This document shows positions 21,207-32,938 of a stretch of DNA of 64,000 nucleotides, in pieces (position 1 is the stretch's first letter; each line of letters starts with the position of its first letter). Origin of the DNA: Megamerina dolium (taxonomy: Eukaryota > Arthropoda > Insecta > Diptera > Megamerinidae). The notes under the pieces are model-generated. The model worked only from the letters and a program-made list of their open reading frames with translations. It was not told the origin of the DNA and did not search any database. The position numbers were made by a program, and so were the translations under genes. Where the stretch lies: positions 23,072,937-23,136,936 of the forward strand of contig OY978530.1 of NCBI GenBank assembly GCA_963854835.1, in the 5' to 3' direction.

Positions 21207-22854
21207 TGGCTCACAGCTTATTTCGTACAGTGTATATATTTTTATGTACATGGCTGTAACATCGAAACTAAAAAACTTATCGATAAGTTTTGAATGTAGA
21301 TGTCTGTGTATGTGTTTAGTAAACCTAATAAGAAAACGGGGAACCCCAAAAATTTTTCTTTTTGTTATGCAAGAGAGAAAAACTATTGATCAGCTGATTT
21401 TCAGCTCACATCTTATTTCGTACACAAACTTCAATGTAAGTAAGTTTCATTCTGCCGCGCAGTTACAAAGTTTTTTTGAATTGTATGAGTTTTTGGACCT
21501 TTTTAACTATTATAACAATTTTTATTATTATTATTTTAAATAGTTAAAGTGCTGTAAATTAAACATTTAGCTTTATGGGTCATCGTACAACGATGGAACA
21601 GCGTAAACTGGTAATTAACCATTTTAGGAAAGGTCAGAGTGTGCGAAAAATTGCTGAAATGACAAATTTAAGTGCCTCAACTGTCCAATACATCATTCAA
21701 CGCTTCGTTCGCGAAAATCGGTTGGAGAACAAGGGCAGAGAAGCACCTAATAAGATTTTCAACGCATCAGACGAGCGTTATATTGTACGAAAAATTAAGA
21801 AAAATCCAAAGTTATCCGCTCCGAAGTTGGCTGCAGAGGTTCAGCGTGAAATAGGAAAATCATCCAGTGCTGAAACTGTCCGACGTGTGCTGCGCAATCA
21901 TGACTTGAACGGTCGAGTAGCCCGAAAGAAACCATTCATTTCGAAAATGAATATACAACGCCGACTTGACTTCGCCAAAGAGCATATTATTAATACTCCT
22001 GCGTTCTGGAATACCGTTATTTTCGCGGATGAGTCTAAGTTTAATATTTTTGGCTCGGACGGAATGTCATATGTTTGGCGTAAAGCTAATACCGAGCTAA
22101 ACAAGGAGAACCTTAAGCCCACAGTGAAGCATGGTGGCGGTAGCGTGATGGTTTGGGCCTGTATGTCAGCAGCCGGAGTAGGTGAATTGGTTTTTATTGA
22201 GGGAACAATGGACAAAATGAAGTACCTCGAGATTCTGAAAAACAATTTACTTCAAAGTGCAGACAAACTGGGTTTGCGGGAAGAATTTCGGTATTACCAA
22301 GATAATGACCCAAAACATAAATCTGGGATTGTGCAATCTTGGCTTATTTGAACTGCTCACACTTGATGTCTCCACCACCACAGTCACCTGACATGAATGT
22401 GATTGAAAATCTTTAGTCTATTTTGGACAATAAAATAAGAACACACAAGATTTCTAATAAGCAAGACCTAAAGAAGGTACTGATGGAGGAATGGAAAAAA
22501 ATCACACCAGACATCACTCAAAAATTGGTGGATTCAATGCCAAGTAGACTCCAGGCTGTCATTAACGCTAAGGGATGTCATACTAAATATTAAAATCAAC
22601 TTACTTTGTTTTTAGTTTGAACTTAAAGAGACTGTACGAAATAAGCTGTGACATGAATTTTCCTATTTTTTTCTTATTTTATTTTTTTATAGTGTCAAAC
22701 ACTAAAATTTTGAAAAAGTAAATTTTGGAAAATAAAAAACAAACCTTCCTTTCAAAAATGGCATTTATATTTTGTTCAAATTTTTGCTATATTAGGAATT
22801 ACGACTGCAGCAATTTTTAAACTGTCACTGTACGAAATAAGCTGGGAGCCACTG
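21204..22854 (+). mobile_element. Tc1-like transposon copy 1 (DD34E, IR/DR ends)
   Basis: 1,651 bp bounded by TA on both sides. Outer inverted repeats start CAGTGGCTC and include CAGCTTATTTCGTACAGT. A second copy of the same motif lies inside each end (near 21,408 and 22,632), giving an IR/DR layout with two transposase-binding-like sites per end. Carries a frameshifted transposase. Same family as 36,625-38,274 and 62,453-64,000. Confidence 0.95.
21575..22593 (+). pseudogene. Tc1-like transposase, copy 1 (frameshift and stop)
   Basis: The open part (21,575-22,351, 258 codons) is almost identical to the intact protein of copy 2: paired helix-turn-helix regions (about 10-115), ADESKFNIF with the first Asp, the GGGSVMVWACMS box and YYQDNDPKH with the second Asp. 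A 1-bp loss at about 22,349 (TTTGAACTG against TTTGGAACTG) changes frame, and a later Trp codon is TAG (22,414), so the catalytic Glu (VIENL) is not reached. Loss must be recent because the remainder still aligns to NAKGCHTKY at 22,593. Confidence 0.93.
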
Positions 22855-23030
<176 letters not shown>

Positions 23031-23065
23031 GCTTACTTATGTGGCCATAACAACCGAATATCGAT

Positions 23066-25114
23066 TTAGGCCGAAAATAACATGCTTCGCCAGCCATCTT
23101 TGTTCTTCGCTAGCTGGCGCCAGTTAGAAATTCCAAGCGCCGTCAGGTTCTCCAGTACTTGGTCTTTCCACCGGAGGTTTGGTCTTCCTCTTCTGCGTCG
23201 TCCTCCAGCGGGTTCCGAATATAACACCCTCTTAGCCTGAACGTGTTCTTCCATTCGCTCGACATGACCTAGCCAGCGCAGCCGCTGGATTTTGATGCGC
23301 TTTACTATGTCAATATCGGCATACAGCTCGTACAGCTCATGGTTGTACCTTATTCGGTACTCGCCACCAACGCAAATAGGTCCAAAGATCTTGCGTAGGA
23401 CTTTTCTCTCGAAAACTCCAAGTATTCGCTCATCCGAGGTGGAAGTTGTCCAGGCTTCAGCGCCATATGTTAGGACAGGCATGATGAGAGACTTGTAGAG
23501 TGTAGTTTTCGTTCTTCGAGAGAGGGCTCGACTTCTCAATTGCTTACTCAGCCCAAAGTAACACCTGTTAGCAAGAGTTATCCTACGCATGATCTCCAAG
23601 CTGACGTCAATCCTGCTGTTAATGCTGGTTCCAAGGTAGACAAAGTCCCTTACTACTTCAAAAGCGTAGTTGTCAACAGTGACGTGCTGTCCAAGACGCC
23701 GTGACTCTTTGTTTGTTGACACTAGATACTTCGTCTTGCCCTCGTTCACCATGAGACCCATCCGACGCGACTCTCTTTCCAACTCTGAGAATGCTGCACT
23801 GACTGCTCGCGTGTTCATGCCGATTATGTCAATATCGTCGGCATACGCTAACAGCATGACACTTTTGTTGAAGATAGTGCCATTATGTCGTAGATCAGCA
23901 GCTCGTATTATTTTCTCCATAATAAGATTGAAGAAGTCGCACGATAACGAATCACCTTGTCTGAAACCCCGTTCGGTATTAAACGGTGCGGAGAGGTCCT
24001 TCCCAATTTTCACTGAACAACGGGAGTTATGCAGTGTCATTCTACAAAGTCGAATGAGCTTTGCAGGAATACCGAACTCAGACAATGTTGCGTAGAGGTA
24101 ATCCCTTACCGGACTGTCGAAAGCGGCTTTATAATCAACAAATAGGTGGTGTGTGTCGATATGTTTTTCTTGGGTCTTCTCCAGGATTTGGCGCAGTGTG
24201 AAAATCTGGTCGATGGTGGATTTACCAGGTCTGAAGCCACACTGATAAGGTCCAATCAGGTTGCTGAGCATAGGCTTCAACCTTTCACACAGTACGCTCG
24301 ATACAACCTTGTACGCGATGCTCAGTAGACTTATTCCACGGTAGTTGGCGCAAATTGTGGGGTCTCCTTTTTTATGTACAGGACAGAGAACACTGAGCCT
24401 CCAATCATCAGGCATGCTTTCATCCGACCATATTCTGCTTATGAGCTGGTGCATGCGGGTGAGCAGCTCATCGCCTCCGGTCTTAAACAACTCGGCAGGC
24501 AGGCCATCAGCACCTGCAGCTTTGTTGTTCTTCAGCCTTAAAATGGCCGTTTCAACCTCGTCATAGTCGGGTGGTGGAACATCAACACCATCATCTGTAA
24601 TTGGGGTTATCGGGCATTCTCCTCCACTGGCGGAATTGTTCGTAGCATCGCCATTCAGTAACGTGGAGAAGTGTTCCCTCCATAGGCTCAGTACACTCTG
24701 GACATCCGTAACCAGATTCCCATTTCCATCACGACAAGAAGAGGCTCCGGGATTTAAACCTCCACTCAGGCGCTTGATCTTTTCAAAGAATTTTCGAGTC
24801 TCATTCTTGTCGGTACACATCTCTATCTCCTCACACTCGCGTCTTTCCAACTCCCTCTTCTTGCGCCTGAAAAGACGTCTCTCTGCACTCCTTTTCTCTC
24901 TATACCGCTCCTTAACAGCTCGCGTTACTCCTGCACGCAGGGTTTTTCTGTAAGCGGCGTCTTTCTCTGCGGTAGCGTCGCGACACTCCTGATCATACCA
25001 CTCATTCCTCAGAGGCCGGTAGTAACCGATTACCTCCTCGGCAGCAGTAGTCATGGAGTGGGATATATGTGTCCACCGTGCGCATGTATCATCAAGTGGG
25101 GGAGTGTTCTGCAT
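23066..25114 (-). CDS. RTE-like LINE reverse transcriptase (open, partial polyprotein)
   Basis: 682 codons without a stop. Order: linker with [20 protein letters not shown] (about 50-70); RT finger and palm with [13 protein letters not shown] (about 195), [25 protein letters not shown] and [11 protein letters not shown] (first catalytic Asp); [22 protein letters not shown] (about 420-430, the catalytic Asp pair); then [19 protein letters not shown] and the C-terminal [21 protein letters not shown]. It would copy the LINE RNA at the nicked target. The first Met is internal: the natural protein begins near 26,040, and the endonuclease portion is split off by two stops and a 4-bp deletion (25,190-25,726). 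Proteins of this kind are often misnamed craniofacial development protein 2-like in databases. Clade call RTE-like by recognition, not by phylogeny. Confidence 0.88.
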   Translation of the reverse strand: MQNTPPLDDTCARWTHISHSMTTAAEEVIGYYRPLRNEWYDQECRDATAEKDAAYRKTLRAGVTRAVKERYREKRSAERRLFRRKKRELERRECEEIEMCTDKNETRKFFEKIKRLSGGLNPGASSCRDGNGNLVTDVQSVLSLWREHFSTLLNGDATNNSASGGECPITPITDDGVDVPPPDYDEVETAILRLKNNKAAGADGLPAELFKTGGDELLTRMHQLISRIWSDESMPDDWRLSVLCPVHKKGDPTICANYRGISLLSIAYKVVSSVLCERLKPMLSNLIGPYQCGFRPGKSTIDQIFTLRQILEKTQEKHIDTHHLFVDYKAAFDSPVRDYLYATLSEFGIPAKLIRLCRMTLHNSRCSVKIGKDLSAPFNTERGFRQGDSLSCDFFNLIMEKIIRAADLRHNGTIFNKSVMLLAYADDIDIIGMNTRAVSAAFSELERESRRMGLMVNEGKTKYLVSTNKESRRLGQHVTVDNYAFEVVRDFVYLGTSINSRIDVSLEIMRRITLANRCYFGLSKQLRSRALSRRTKTTLYKSLIMPVLTYGAEAWTTSTSDERILGVFERKVLRKIFGPICVGGEYRIRYNHELYELYADIDIVKRIKIQRLRWLGHVERMEEHVQAKRVLYSEPAGGRRRRGRPNLRWKDQVLENLTALGISNWRQLAKNKDGWRSMLFSA

Positions 25115-26040
25115 AAGCAGATCCGATATCCGAGTGGAAAATGCATCTGCTGTCTCTGGTGATTGCAGCTTACTGACGTCGAGCTTTCTCTGGGACTTCT
25201 CTTGTTATTTGCGACACATAAGCGTGTGCGCACCTTAGCTGCAACAAGGTAGTGATCCTAGTCGATGTTGGCACCACGGATCGATTTCACGTCCATCACA
25301 CTGGAAGCATGCCTTCCGTCAATCACCACATGATCAATTTGGTTTCTTGTACGTTGATTTGGAGACAGCCATGTCGCTTTGTGGATGTCGAGATGCTGGA
25401 ATCTGGTACCACCAATTACCATGTTTCGTGCTGCGGCGAAGTCGATCAGCCTCATTCCGTTATCGGAGGTGTTCTGGTGGAGGCTGAATTTTCCGACAGT
25501 TGGACCAAAGGTACCTTCCTTGCCCACCCTGGCATTAAAGTCGCCAACCACGATTTTGATATCGTGGCGGGGGCAGCGGTCATAAGCTTCTTCGAGGCGC
25601 TGAAAGAAGCTCTCCTTAGTCACGTTGTCCTTCTCATCCGTCGGAGCGTGGGCACATATAAGGCTGATGTTGAAAAATTTTGCCTTGATGCGGATTGTGG
25701 CCAGCCGTTCGTTCACAGGCGTGAACTATGAGACAAGATGTCGTAGTCTCTTGCTGACCAAAAATCCACATCCTAATTCGTGCCTTTCAGCATGGCAACT
25801 GTAGTAGATGTCACAGGACGCTCTTTTGGAGCAGCCCTGTCCTGTCCATCGCATTTCCTGGAGAGCGGTGATGTCAGCTCTGCATTTTTCGAGGGCATCA
25901 ACCAGCTGGATAGAGGCACCCTCCCTAAAAAGGGATCGGACATTCCAGGTGCATATCCGTAAATCGTGGTCCTTTTTTCGTTTGCGGGGGTCATCAACAA
26001 AAGCGGTAGTCCTTATCCGAGGCATTTTATTTTTTGTCAT
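25115..26040 (-). pseudogene. RTE-like LINE endonuclease of copy C (two stops and a frameshift)
   Basis: It begins at 26,040 with [13 protein letters not shown], then DLRICTWNVRSLF (the N-terminal WNVRSL motif of AP-like endonucleases) and ITALQEMRW (catalytic Glu). An in-frame TAG at about 25,726 interrupts it. 25,258-25,716 continues with AHAPTDEKDN, VVGDFNARVGKEG and QIDHVVIDGR. A second stop at about 25,260 replaces the Ser of the SDHYLV box, so the terminal Asp-His motif is split. A 4-bp loss near 25,195 then shifts frame before the linker. The protein would nick target DNA to prime reverse transcription; this copy cannot. Confidence 0.88.
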
Positions 26041-26382
26041 TGGGGGGGTTTTTTATGTGGCGGGTCCCAAACCCAACGCACAACCTCTAAACGAGGAGAT
26101 TTTCGCCACTCAGCCGCCTCCCAGCGGGTGCCAGGAAGACGTTGCCCGGTGGTCGCCACATGGAGGGCCCCCATTAATAATAATGAAAGCGCCATCACAG
26201 AGTAAGCAGAGCAAGCTATATGACTACCCCTCATTAACAAATAAAGGTATCATCACATAGCGCTCAGATCAAACTACATGACAGCCAGTGAGTTGACTTG
26301 CGATGAGTTCAACAAGGATTGCGCTAGCCCCACCTGGTTGAGGCAGTTAGACACGTTACCTTGCGAAAACACCACCAGACCA

Positions 26383-26385
<3 letters not shown>
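26041..26385 (-). mobile_element. 5' UTR of RTE copy C
   Basis: Non-coding, about 345 bp, with a C-run near the start codon (G-run on the plus strand at 26,041-26,049). It includes CCACCTGGTTGAGG near 26,330, which recurs in the scrap at 21,068. Ends at (TA)n. Confidence 0.7.

Positions 26386-26467
<82 letters not shown>
26386..26467. repeat. (TA)n microsatellite between RTE copy C and gag copy 3
   Basis: About 80 bp of pure TA repeats. It marks the truncation point of gag copy 3. Confidence 0.97.
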
Positions 26468-26469
<2 letters not shown>

Positions 26470-26919
26470 ATCTTTACACAACTCGTTGAGTGGTAATAGT
26501 AGCCTGTCATATGCGATGGTGTAACAGTCTGCTAATTCCTCTATTCGTTCAATGAATTCGAATAGGTTGCGTGTGCCATCGAAATTTAAACCCCACCGTC
26601 GTACGGTGTTCATGACCTCATAGTCGGGTATTGTAGTAGGACTACTTACTTCGGTGACTGGAAGTAGCGTCGCACTGGTCGTGGTAATAGTTTGTCTAGT
26701 TAACTTCTCTCGCATGTAACTACTCAACCGCTGTCGCCATTCGCGCAGTCCGCAGTCGACAGATATGCCATTTAGTTCCATTTGTAGCTCTAATTCTTCT
26801 TTTCGTAAGGTATATATCCAACCTAAGCGGTTTGGGTTTTGTATTTCGGTCGCTGGTGTTGTTTCCTCATTTGTATTAGAAGTACTCTCGTTTGTGGAGA
26901 GTCCCTGCTCGGGCGCCAT
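26468..26919 (-). pseudogene. Ty3/gypsy-type Gag, copy 3 (N-terminal fragment)
   Basis: About 150 codons from the primer-site ATG at 26,919, reading MAPEQGLSTNES to [10 protein letters not shown], almost the same as copies 1 and 2. It is cut by the (TA)n tract, after which the frame only reads Tyr-Ile repeats. The Gag core and the protease are lost. Confidence 0.9.
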
Positions 26920-28017
26920 TGTAACGCGTGCCTTTGTTTTCCAGCTGGGGTAACGCTCAGCCAGCCAGGGTAAACAAGAGGGCAGCGAAAAACTCTTGTT
27001 GTAGGAGGAAAACCGAATTACACACTTACTGTCAAATTGACAGTAATATTACCGACACTAGAGTGTTCGGCTCGGATGATATATCTCTCGCGGTACAATT
27101 CCTACTTTTATTATTCTTTTCGTTTATTTGGCTTTAAAAGAAATAAGTATTTACAAAAAGAAAAGAGGCTTAAAAGTACAGAAGAATTGGCAAATTGAAT
27201 TAACAAATTAATGAAAAATATGCTACAATTGAATTATTCCACTAAGGCTACAAATTTATGAAACTATCCTACTCTATTCGTATCCTACGCAAGTAAGAGG
27301 GAGACAAGGAGGGGAATGCAGGAGGAACCAGCGCTCGAGCTGGTTGCTCTTGGATTTGAAGTGGTCAAAGTGACTACTTTGGCAGAGCAGAAGGCTCGCA
27401 GTTGACTACCCTAAGCTCCTGTATTTGGGATCACTTTAGGGCAAGAACTCGTATTGTCGAGCACCGTATATGGTTCTGCTTCAATAGAGCACTCGTTGGT
27501 AACAATTCGCCCAACGGGTCGTTGTTGCAAAATAATTGGCAACTGAAGAAAGACGCTTCGATATTGATCCCAACTGGTCAAGCACATGTACATATGTCGC
27601 TTGTCCGATCAAGTACGGAAGCCGCTTTTCTCGATTTTCGTTGGTTCAGCATGATCTTTATCTATTAAATGTATGCTAAACCAAACGAGAATTCTCATAT
27701 CTGCTCTATGTGTTTGCCTTTATTTTGCTTGTGCTTTTACCTTTACTCAATTAACTTACATTACATGTAAATTCAAATTAATTTATATCAATTAATTTAC
27801 ATCAACTGAATTAAGCACAAGCAAATATACAAACTTATTTATCCGTATCGACGTAGTAATGTGATTTGGCGCAAGTGTCTCGTGGGTTCGTCCCACCACC
27901 CGACCTTGCCCACGTGTACGGGTTCGATCCCGGATCGCGAAGTTGATTTTTATATTTTTTTAAAATTATTATTATATTTTAATATTATTAATTTGTAACA
28001 CGAATACGCGTGTTACA
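26920..28017 (-). mobile_element. 1,098-bp LTR of the gag-LTR element, copy 3
   Basis: Same length and ends as 12,694-13,791 (TGTAACACGCG to CGCGTTACA), with only about five to eight differences seen by eye. It is followed by the lysine-tRNA primer site and gag copy 3. The outer flank (ATATATAGTAGCGAG) lacks the polypurine tract seen at copy 1, so this is a true 5' end in unrelated DNA. The tRNA-like segment lies at 27,862-27,945. Confidence 0.9.
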
Positions 28018-28165
28018 ATATATAGTAGCGAGTCTCGATGGTTATTCATCACTAATAAAGAGGAATAGGCAATAGCCAGAACAAGCCAGCGAGAAAGAAA
28101 GAGAAGAATATCGAACGCGATAAAGGAAGATTCTAGAGCGTTGTCACAGAGTATAAATATGGCGA
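28018..28165 (+). mobile_element. Left part of a degenerate gypsy LTR/leader, split by RTE copy D
   Basis: Contains a TATAAATATGG box near 28,150. The GAGTTTA at its end is repeated at 29,086 after RTE copy D, so 28,018-28,165 and 29,086 onward were once continuous. Confidence 0.5.
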
Positions 28166-29085
28166 GTTTACTTACTTTCTTATGTGGCCATAACAACCGA
28201 ATATAGATTTAGGCCGAAAATAACATGCTTCGCCAGCCATCTCTGTTCTTTGCTAACTGGCGCCAGTTAGAAATTCCAAGCGCCGTCAGGTTCTCCAGTA
28301 CTTGGTCTTTCCACCGGAGGTTAGGTCTTCCTTCTTCTGCGTCGTCCTCCAGTGGGTTCCGAATATAACACCTCCTTAACTGGAGCGTGTTCTTCCATTC
28401 GCTCGACATGACCTAGCCAGCGCAGCCGCTGGATTTTGATGCGCTTTACTATGTCAGTATCGGCATACAGCTCGTACAGCTCATGGTTGTACCTTATTCG
28501 TTACTCGCCACCAACGCAAATAGGTCGAAAGGTGTTGCGTAGGACTTTTCTCTCGAAAACTCCAAGCATTCGCTCATCCGAGGTGGAAACTGTCCAGGCT
28601 TCAGCGCCATATGTTAGGATTGGCATGATGAGAGACTTGTAGAGTGAAGTTTTAGTTCTTCGAGAGAGGGCTCGACTTCTGAATTGCTTACTCAGTCCAA
28701 AGTAACACCAGTTAGCAAGAGTTATCCTACGTCAAAACAGTTGTCAATACTGGTTCCAAGATAGACAAAGTCCATTACTACTTCAAAAGCGTAGTTGTCA
28801 ACAGTGACGTGCTGTCGAAGACGCCGGGCCTCTTTGTTTGTTGACACTAGATACTTCGTCTTGCCCTCGTTCACCGTAAGACCCATCCGACGCGACTCTC
28901 TTTCCAACTCTGAGAATGCCGATTATGTCAATATCGTCGGCATACGCTAACAGCATGACACTTTTGTTGTAGATAGTGTCATTATGTGGTAGATCAGCAG
29001 CTCGTATTATTTTCTCCACAATAAGATTGAAGTAATTGCACGATAACGAATCACCTTGTCTGAAACCCCGTTCGGTATTAAACGG
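28166..29085 (-). pseudogene. RTE-like LINE copy D, 5'-truncated, with target duplication
   Basis: Minus strand: RT from the [11 protein letters not shown] region (29,085) through [11 protein letters not shown] (about 28,945), [24 protein letters not shown] and the C-terminal [14 protein letters not shown]. It has internal deletions after the YADD box (28,918) and near 28,735, and scattered shifts. The 3' tail is ACTTACTTTCTTATGTGG. GAGTTTA flanks both ends, consistent with target-primed insertion. Confidence 0.88.
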
Positions 29086-30400
29086 TGAGTTTATTCACAA
29101 ATAAAATCAACACAATTCAGAAAGTGATCGAGGAAAGTTCAAAGTATCAAGTACATGATATAACGATTGTAAATAGAAGTATCGATTAAATAAATTGATG
29201 TTGTATATAGTTAGTTGCAGTTATTATTGACGGAATCCAGTGATCGAGCAGTGTTGATTCGAGTAGAATTAAGCGTTCACAAAATAAAAGCATCACGTGC
29301 ACCAGCTTAAAAAGCTGTTGGTAGAAATTAATCTCTCGTAATAAAGTGCAAAATCTAAACTGCTGGTAATAGTGTAGAAGAACATGAGTACTTTAAGCAA
29401 ACCGAGATACATGCAGTTGTGCACGCTGAGGAAGAGGTAGATTCGAGTTGTCCACTCATGGAATTTATGAAAACCATGTTGCAACAGCAGCAACAACAGC
29501 TACAAGAAAATGCGTCTCACATTGACTCCAAGCGTCAAGAACATTGGGCTCGCGGAGAACAGGTAATTCAAAATCTACATTAAGGAATTGAAATTAGACT
29601 TCAGGGAATTTCTTGTGCCATTAATGAAAAAGTCAGGAACATGTAGACAACTTGAAAGATAAGTTCGAGAGATTAGAGCATGAGCTCACTCAAGAAAAAA
29701 TAAATGGACTATCTACATCAGTGATGGGAGAATCAAGTACAATCAAACTAAAGCCATCGATGTTTGATGGATTTACGCCATTTAACATCTTCAAGCTCCA
29801 GTTCCAGTAAACAGCTTCAATGGGACGATAGTGACAATGGTAAAGCGTCCCTTGGTTTCAGAGAAAGATCGTGGTAGTTATCAAAGACTGATGGACACAC
29901 TCCAGTGAAAATATGGAAATGAATATAAGAGCCAATGGCATCGAGTTGAATTAAGATCACGAGTGCAACGGAGTAATGAGAGCTTTCAAGATCTCGCTTT
30001 CAAGATCTCGCTTTAGACATTGGTAATTCGGAAAAATTTATAGAGAAAATAGAAATAGGGGCACTCATAGACGTTGGAGAGACTAAACGTGCCTTAGTCA
30101 CCAAAAAGTATATATGCCGAAACAATCAGTAGTCCTTAACGTATGAAGCCGCCAGTTTAATGTGTCGACAAATGCTCGAGTACGCTAATTAAAAGCCGAA
30201 ACATCAGATTTTGTTGAAGCACTGTGTCAGACAGTTGAATAAGTGGTCCAGCCTAAAGATAAAATTTTCTGATAAGTGCTTCATTTACGATAAAACTGGA
30301 CACATGGCGTGTAACTGCCGTCTAGAATGAAAGCGATCAAGATCGAATTCTCCAGGAAGACAAAAGAAGGAGAATAAGGTGGACAGAGATCGCTCCACTA
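29086..30400 (+). pseudogene. Degenerate gypsy leader and gag
   Basis: After an AT-rich leader there is an acidic, glutamine-rich stretch (EEEVDSSCPLMEFMKTMLQQQQQQL) near 29,430. A gag-like frame near 30,045 reads FIEKIEIGALIDVGETKRALVTKKYI, and CFIYDKTGHMACNC near 30,280 is a CCHC knuckle with its second Cys changed to Tyr. Many stops. It leads into a protease and RT on the same strand. Confidence 0.65.
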
Positions 30401-30529
30401 ACACAAGTCCATCGTTAAACTAAACCGAGTCAGTTCAGCGGGCCGTGAACTGACTCCAACAGTGGGTGGCCCCATCATTCACATTTCATAACTACAGCGT
30501 GTGCCAAACAGATTGACTATTGATGGAAA

Positions 30530-30816
30530 ACTGGACAATATGGAATTCATGTTAACCTTGGATACTGGTGTATCACATTCTATAATCAAGAGCGAGTGTA
30601 AAGAGGTTTGAGCCTTTAATGGGAATAAAATTGCGTACAGCAACGGGTGAGGATGCACAAATTTTGGGTAAGATAAAGAAGCGAGTATCTATTGGAAATT
30701 GCACGTGGGAACATGAATTCATTGTGGCCGGCATCACCGATGACGTAATAATTGGTGTTGATTTTATGATTGACAACGTATTTACGTTAGATTTAAGTCA
30801 ACAGATACTACATTGA
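30530..30816 (+). pseudogene. Degenerate gypsy protease
   Basis: MLTLDTGVSHSIIKSEC at about 30,548 has the retropepsin DTG. After a stop the frame 30,619-30,816 continues with LRTATGEDAQILGK and FIVAGITDDVIIGVDFM, matching the C-terminal half of retropepsins (I-I-G-x-D-F). Confidence 0.78.
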
Positions 30817-30926
30817 ACATCGGTTACAAGCGTAGTGGAAACATCAAACGAGTACTGGCATGTCAACTCCAAGCGGTGATTTGGGCACAGATGAATGTGG
30901 ATGATGAACAAGGCAAGTTGTAGGTA

Positions 30927-32050
30927 GTGGAAGCAGATAAAGAAATACCAAATAAAAACATAATACTTGAAAGGGCGTTAGTGGAACCTAAAGAAATGGG
31001 AAGGGTACCGGTGCGAATACTGAATCCAACTAATAGCTTTACAGTTGTGAAGAAAGGAATGGTGATTGGTCATTGCCAGGAAGTTAATGCCGTGGTAGAC
31101 TGCGTAAAGTGGTTCGTCGATGAAAAGCGGAAGATCAGGAACTGTTAGAGTAGAATTAAAAGCACACATGGAAGAATGGGCAGGTGTGCTTACCAAACAT
31201 CACAAAGAAAAGGCCTTAGAACTATTGGAGAAGTACAATTCAATATTTTCATCAAATGAAAAAATTGGTGGACGAACAACCATCGTGAAACATCACACTG
31301 AGATTCGAGATTCTAGACCAAGCCATCAAGCAACACGACGAGTTCCATTGGCCAAAAGAGGTGAAGCTATTAAGTTGATTACCGATATGCAGAAGCAAGG
31401 TGTTATCGAACCATCAGTGTGCCCATTGAGTTATACTGGTAAGGAAAAAGGAAGGAAGTACTCGATTCCGTATGGATTAGAGAAAGCTAAATGATATCAC
31501 GAGTAAAGACAGTTGCCAAGTATGGGTGACACTCTGGACATGCTATCCGGTGAGAAGTTGTTTTGAACTCTAGATCTGCAAAGTGGCTACTGGCAAGTGG
31601 AACTTGGTGAGGACAAGGACAGCTTTTAGTATTGGCGATGGTCTATGGCAATTTACAGTTATGCCATTTGGTCTTTGTAATGCGCCGGCTACTTTCAACG
31701 GTTAATGGAACGTGTGCTAAAAGAACTACACTGATAAACGTGTTTAGTGTAGTAATGAGAAAAGATATTAACGACCATCTGGGAAAGCTGACAGAAGTAT
31801 TTGAGCGTATACAATCAGCAGAACTTAAGTTAAATCCGAAAAAGTGTTCACTTTCGGGCAAGAAATTAAGTATCTTGGTCTTAAAGTAACCACGGAAGTT
31901 GTACATACCGACGAAGAAAAAGTAGCAGCAGTACAAGAATGGCCTATTCCGCCGAATCTTCACGAGTTAAGAAGCTTCCTAGGTTTATGTACCTACTATA
32001 GACGATTTTCTTCTGAATTCGCAAATATCGTCAGTCTGCATGGGTAAACA
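30927..32050 (+). pseudogene. Degenerate gypsy reverse transcriptase
   Basis: 30,927-31,148 is the linker before RT (RVPVRILNPTNSFTVVKKGMVIG). 31,120-31,494 is the RT start (LEKYNSIFSS, KHHTEIRDSRPSHQATRRVP, MQKQGVIEPS). Across stops there follow TLDLQSGYWQVEL (palm Asp), FTVMPFGLCNAPATF, a region where the YxDD box should be but is lost (near 31,750), SAELKLNPKKC and YLGLKVTTEVVHTDEEKV, and LRSFLGLCTYYRRF. At least five lesions. Confidence 0.88.
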
Positions 32051-32458
32051 AAACAAGAAAGAACAAACCATTTGCGTGGTTGTGTGGCAACAACATAAAG
32101 GATTCGAACAGCAAAAGGAAAGACTGTTCAGCACCAGTACCTGGTTAATCGTTTGTATTGGACACAGATGCGAGATCATAGATGGGCAAGAAAAAGTTCT
32201 AGCTTACTACAGTAAAATCCTGTAGAAGCCTGAAAGAAATTACTGCATCACATGGAAAGAGTTGGTCGCAATATTGGATTGTGCAAAGTATTTCCAGTAC
32301 GGTCAGCTATTCCATCTACTAATTGACTACATAATGCTAAAGTGGCTATTACAATAAAAAATCCAGTTAGACAATTAGCGCTCTGGATTGAATGGCTTCA
32401 GAGTTATAACTTTACAACTGAGTATTGTAAAGCACACATTATGGTAAGGCAGATGCAC
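32050..32458 (+). pseudogene. Degenerate gypsy RNase H (left part, interrupted by SINE copy 2)
   Basis: Frames read QQKGFEQQKERLFST, KVLAYYSKIL, RNYCITWKELVAILDCAKYFQYG and LIDY. Just before the SINE the sequence encodes the start of KADALSRRP, which resumes after it at 32,834 with ALSRRPAKWN. The insertion therefore split this gene. Confidence 0.8.
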
Positions 32459-32825
32459 GGTGGGTGCCGTAGCTCAGTGGTTAGTGTGTTCGCCTTCTGA
32501 TCTGTAGGTCGTGGTTCAATACCCGGCTCTTGCATAACAAATTTAATATCGAAAAGATTTTTCTTTCGAACGGTACCCACCTGTCGGCAAGCAATTGGCA
32601 ATTCTTCCGGCAGTAACAACTTGCCATGAAAAAGCTTCTAAAAGAACTCTGTGACAAAGCTCAGAAAAAGTGATGTCACAAGTGTTCTGCCGTTCGGAAC
32701 CGGCTAAAATAAGTAGGTCCATTCTAATACTGTCCAAAATTTAAGACGCACAAAAGTAATGGAAGAGAAGCTCGGCCAAGTAGCCCTTTGGGGCTTTAAG
32801 TGCCACATATTTATTTTTTTTTTTT
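32459..32825 (+). mobile_element. tRNA-derived SINE, copy 2, with 8-bp target duplication
   Basis: Flanked by AGATGCAC at 32,451-32,458 and 32,826-32,833. The head reads TGCCGTAGCTCAGTGGTTAG (A box) and GGTCGTGGTTCAATACC (B box). The body matches copy 1, and the 3' end is a run of 13 Ts after CACATATTTA. It is the cleanest proof that the unit is a mobile insertion with its 3' end at the T-run. Confidence 0.95.
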
Positions 32826-32938
32826 AGATGCACTATCTCGTCGCCCTGCAAAATGGAATGTAAACATTGTCCTCGAGTAGAAAGACAGGTTGTTAATTGA
32901 GTAAAGGTAAAAGCAATACACAGCAACACTTCCGTGAG

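Larger units (their letters stand above)
23031..26385 (-). mobile_element. RTE-like LINE copy C (near full length)
   Basis: 3.35 kb flanked on both sides by (TA)n, which probably was one tract before insertion. From right to left: 5' UTR, endonuclease, linker, RT, C-terminal domain, and a short 3' UTR ending in the family signature (ATAACAACCG, then ACTTACTT-type repeats). This is the reference copy against which A, B, D, E and F can be aligned. Confidence 0.9.

Noticed and set aside
32461..32535. Apparent tRNA gene (A and B boxes)
   Set aside because: The acceptor and anticodon stems do not pair, and the segment is repeated as the head of a dispersed 360-bp unit with target duplications, so it is a SINE.
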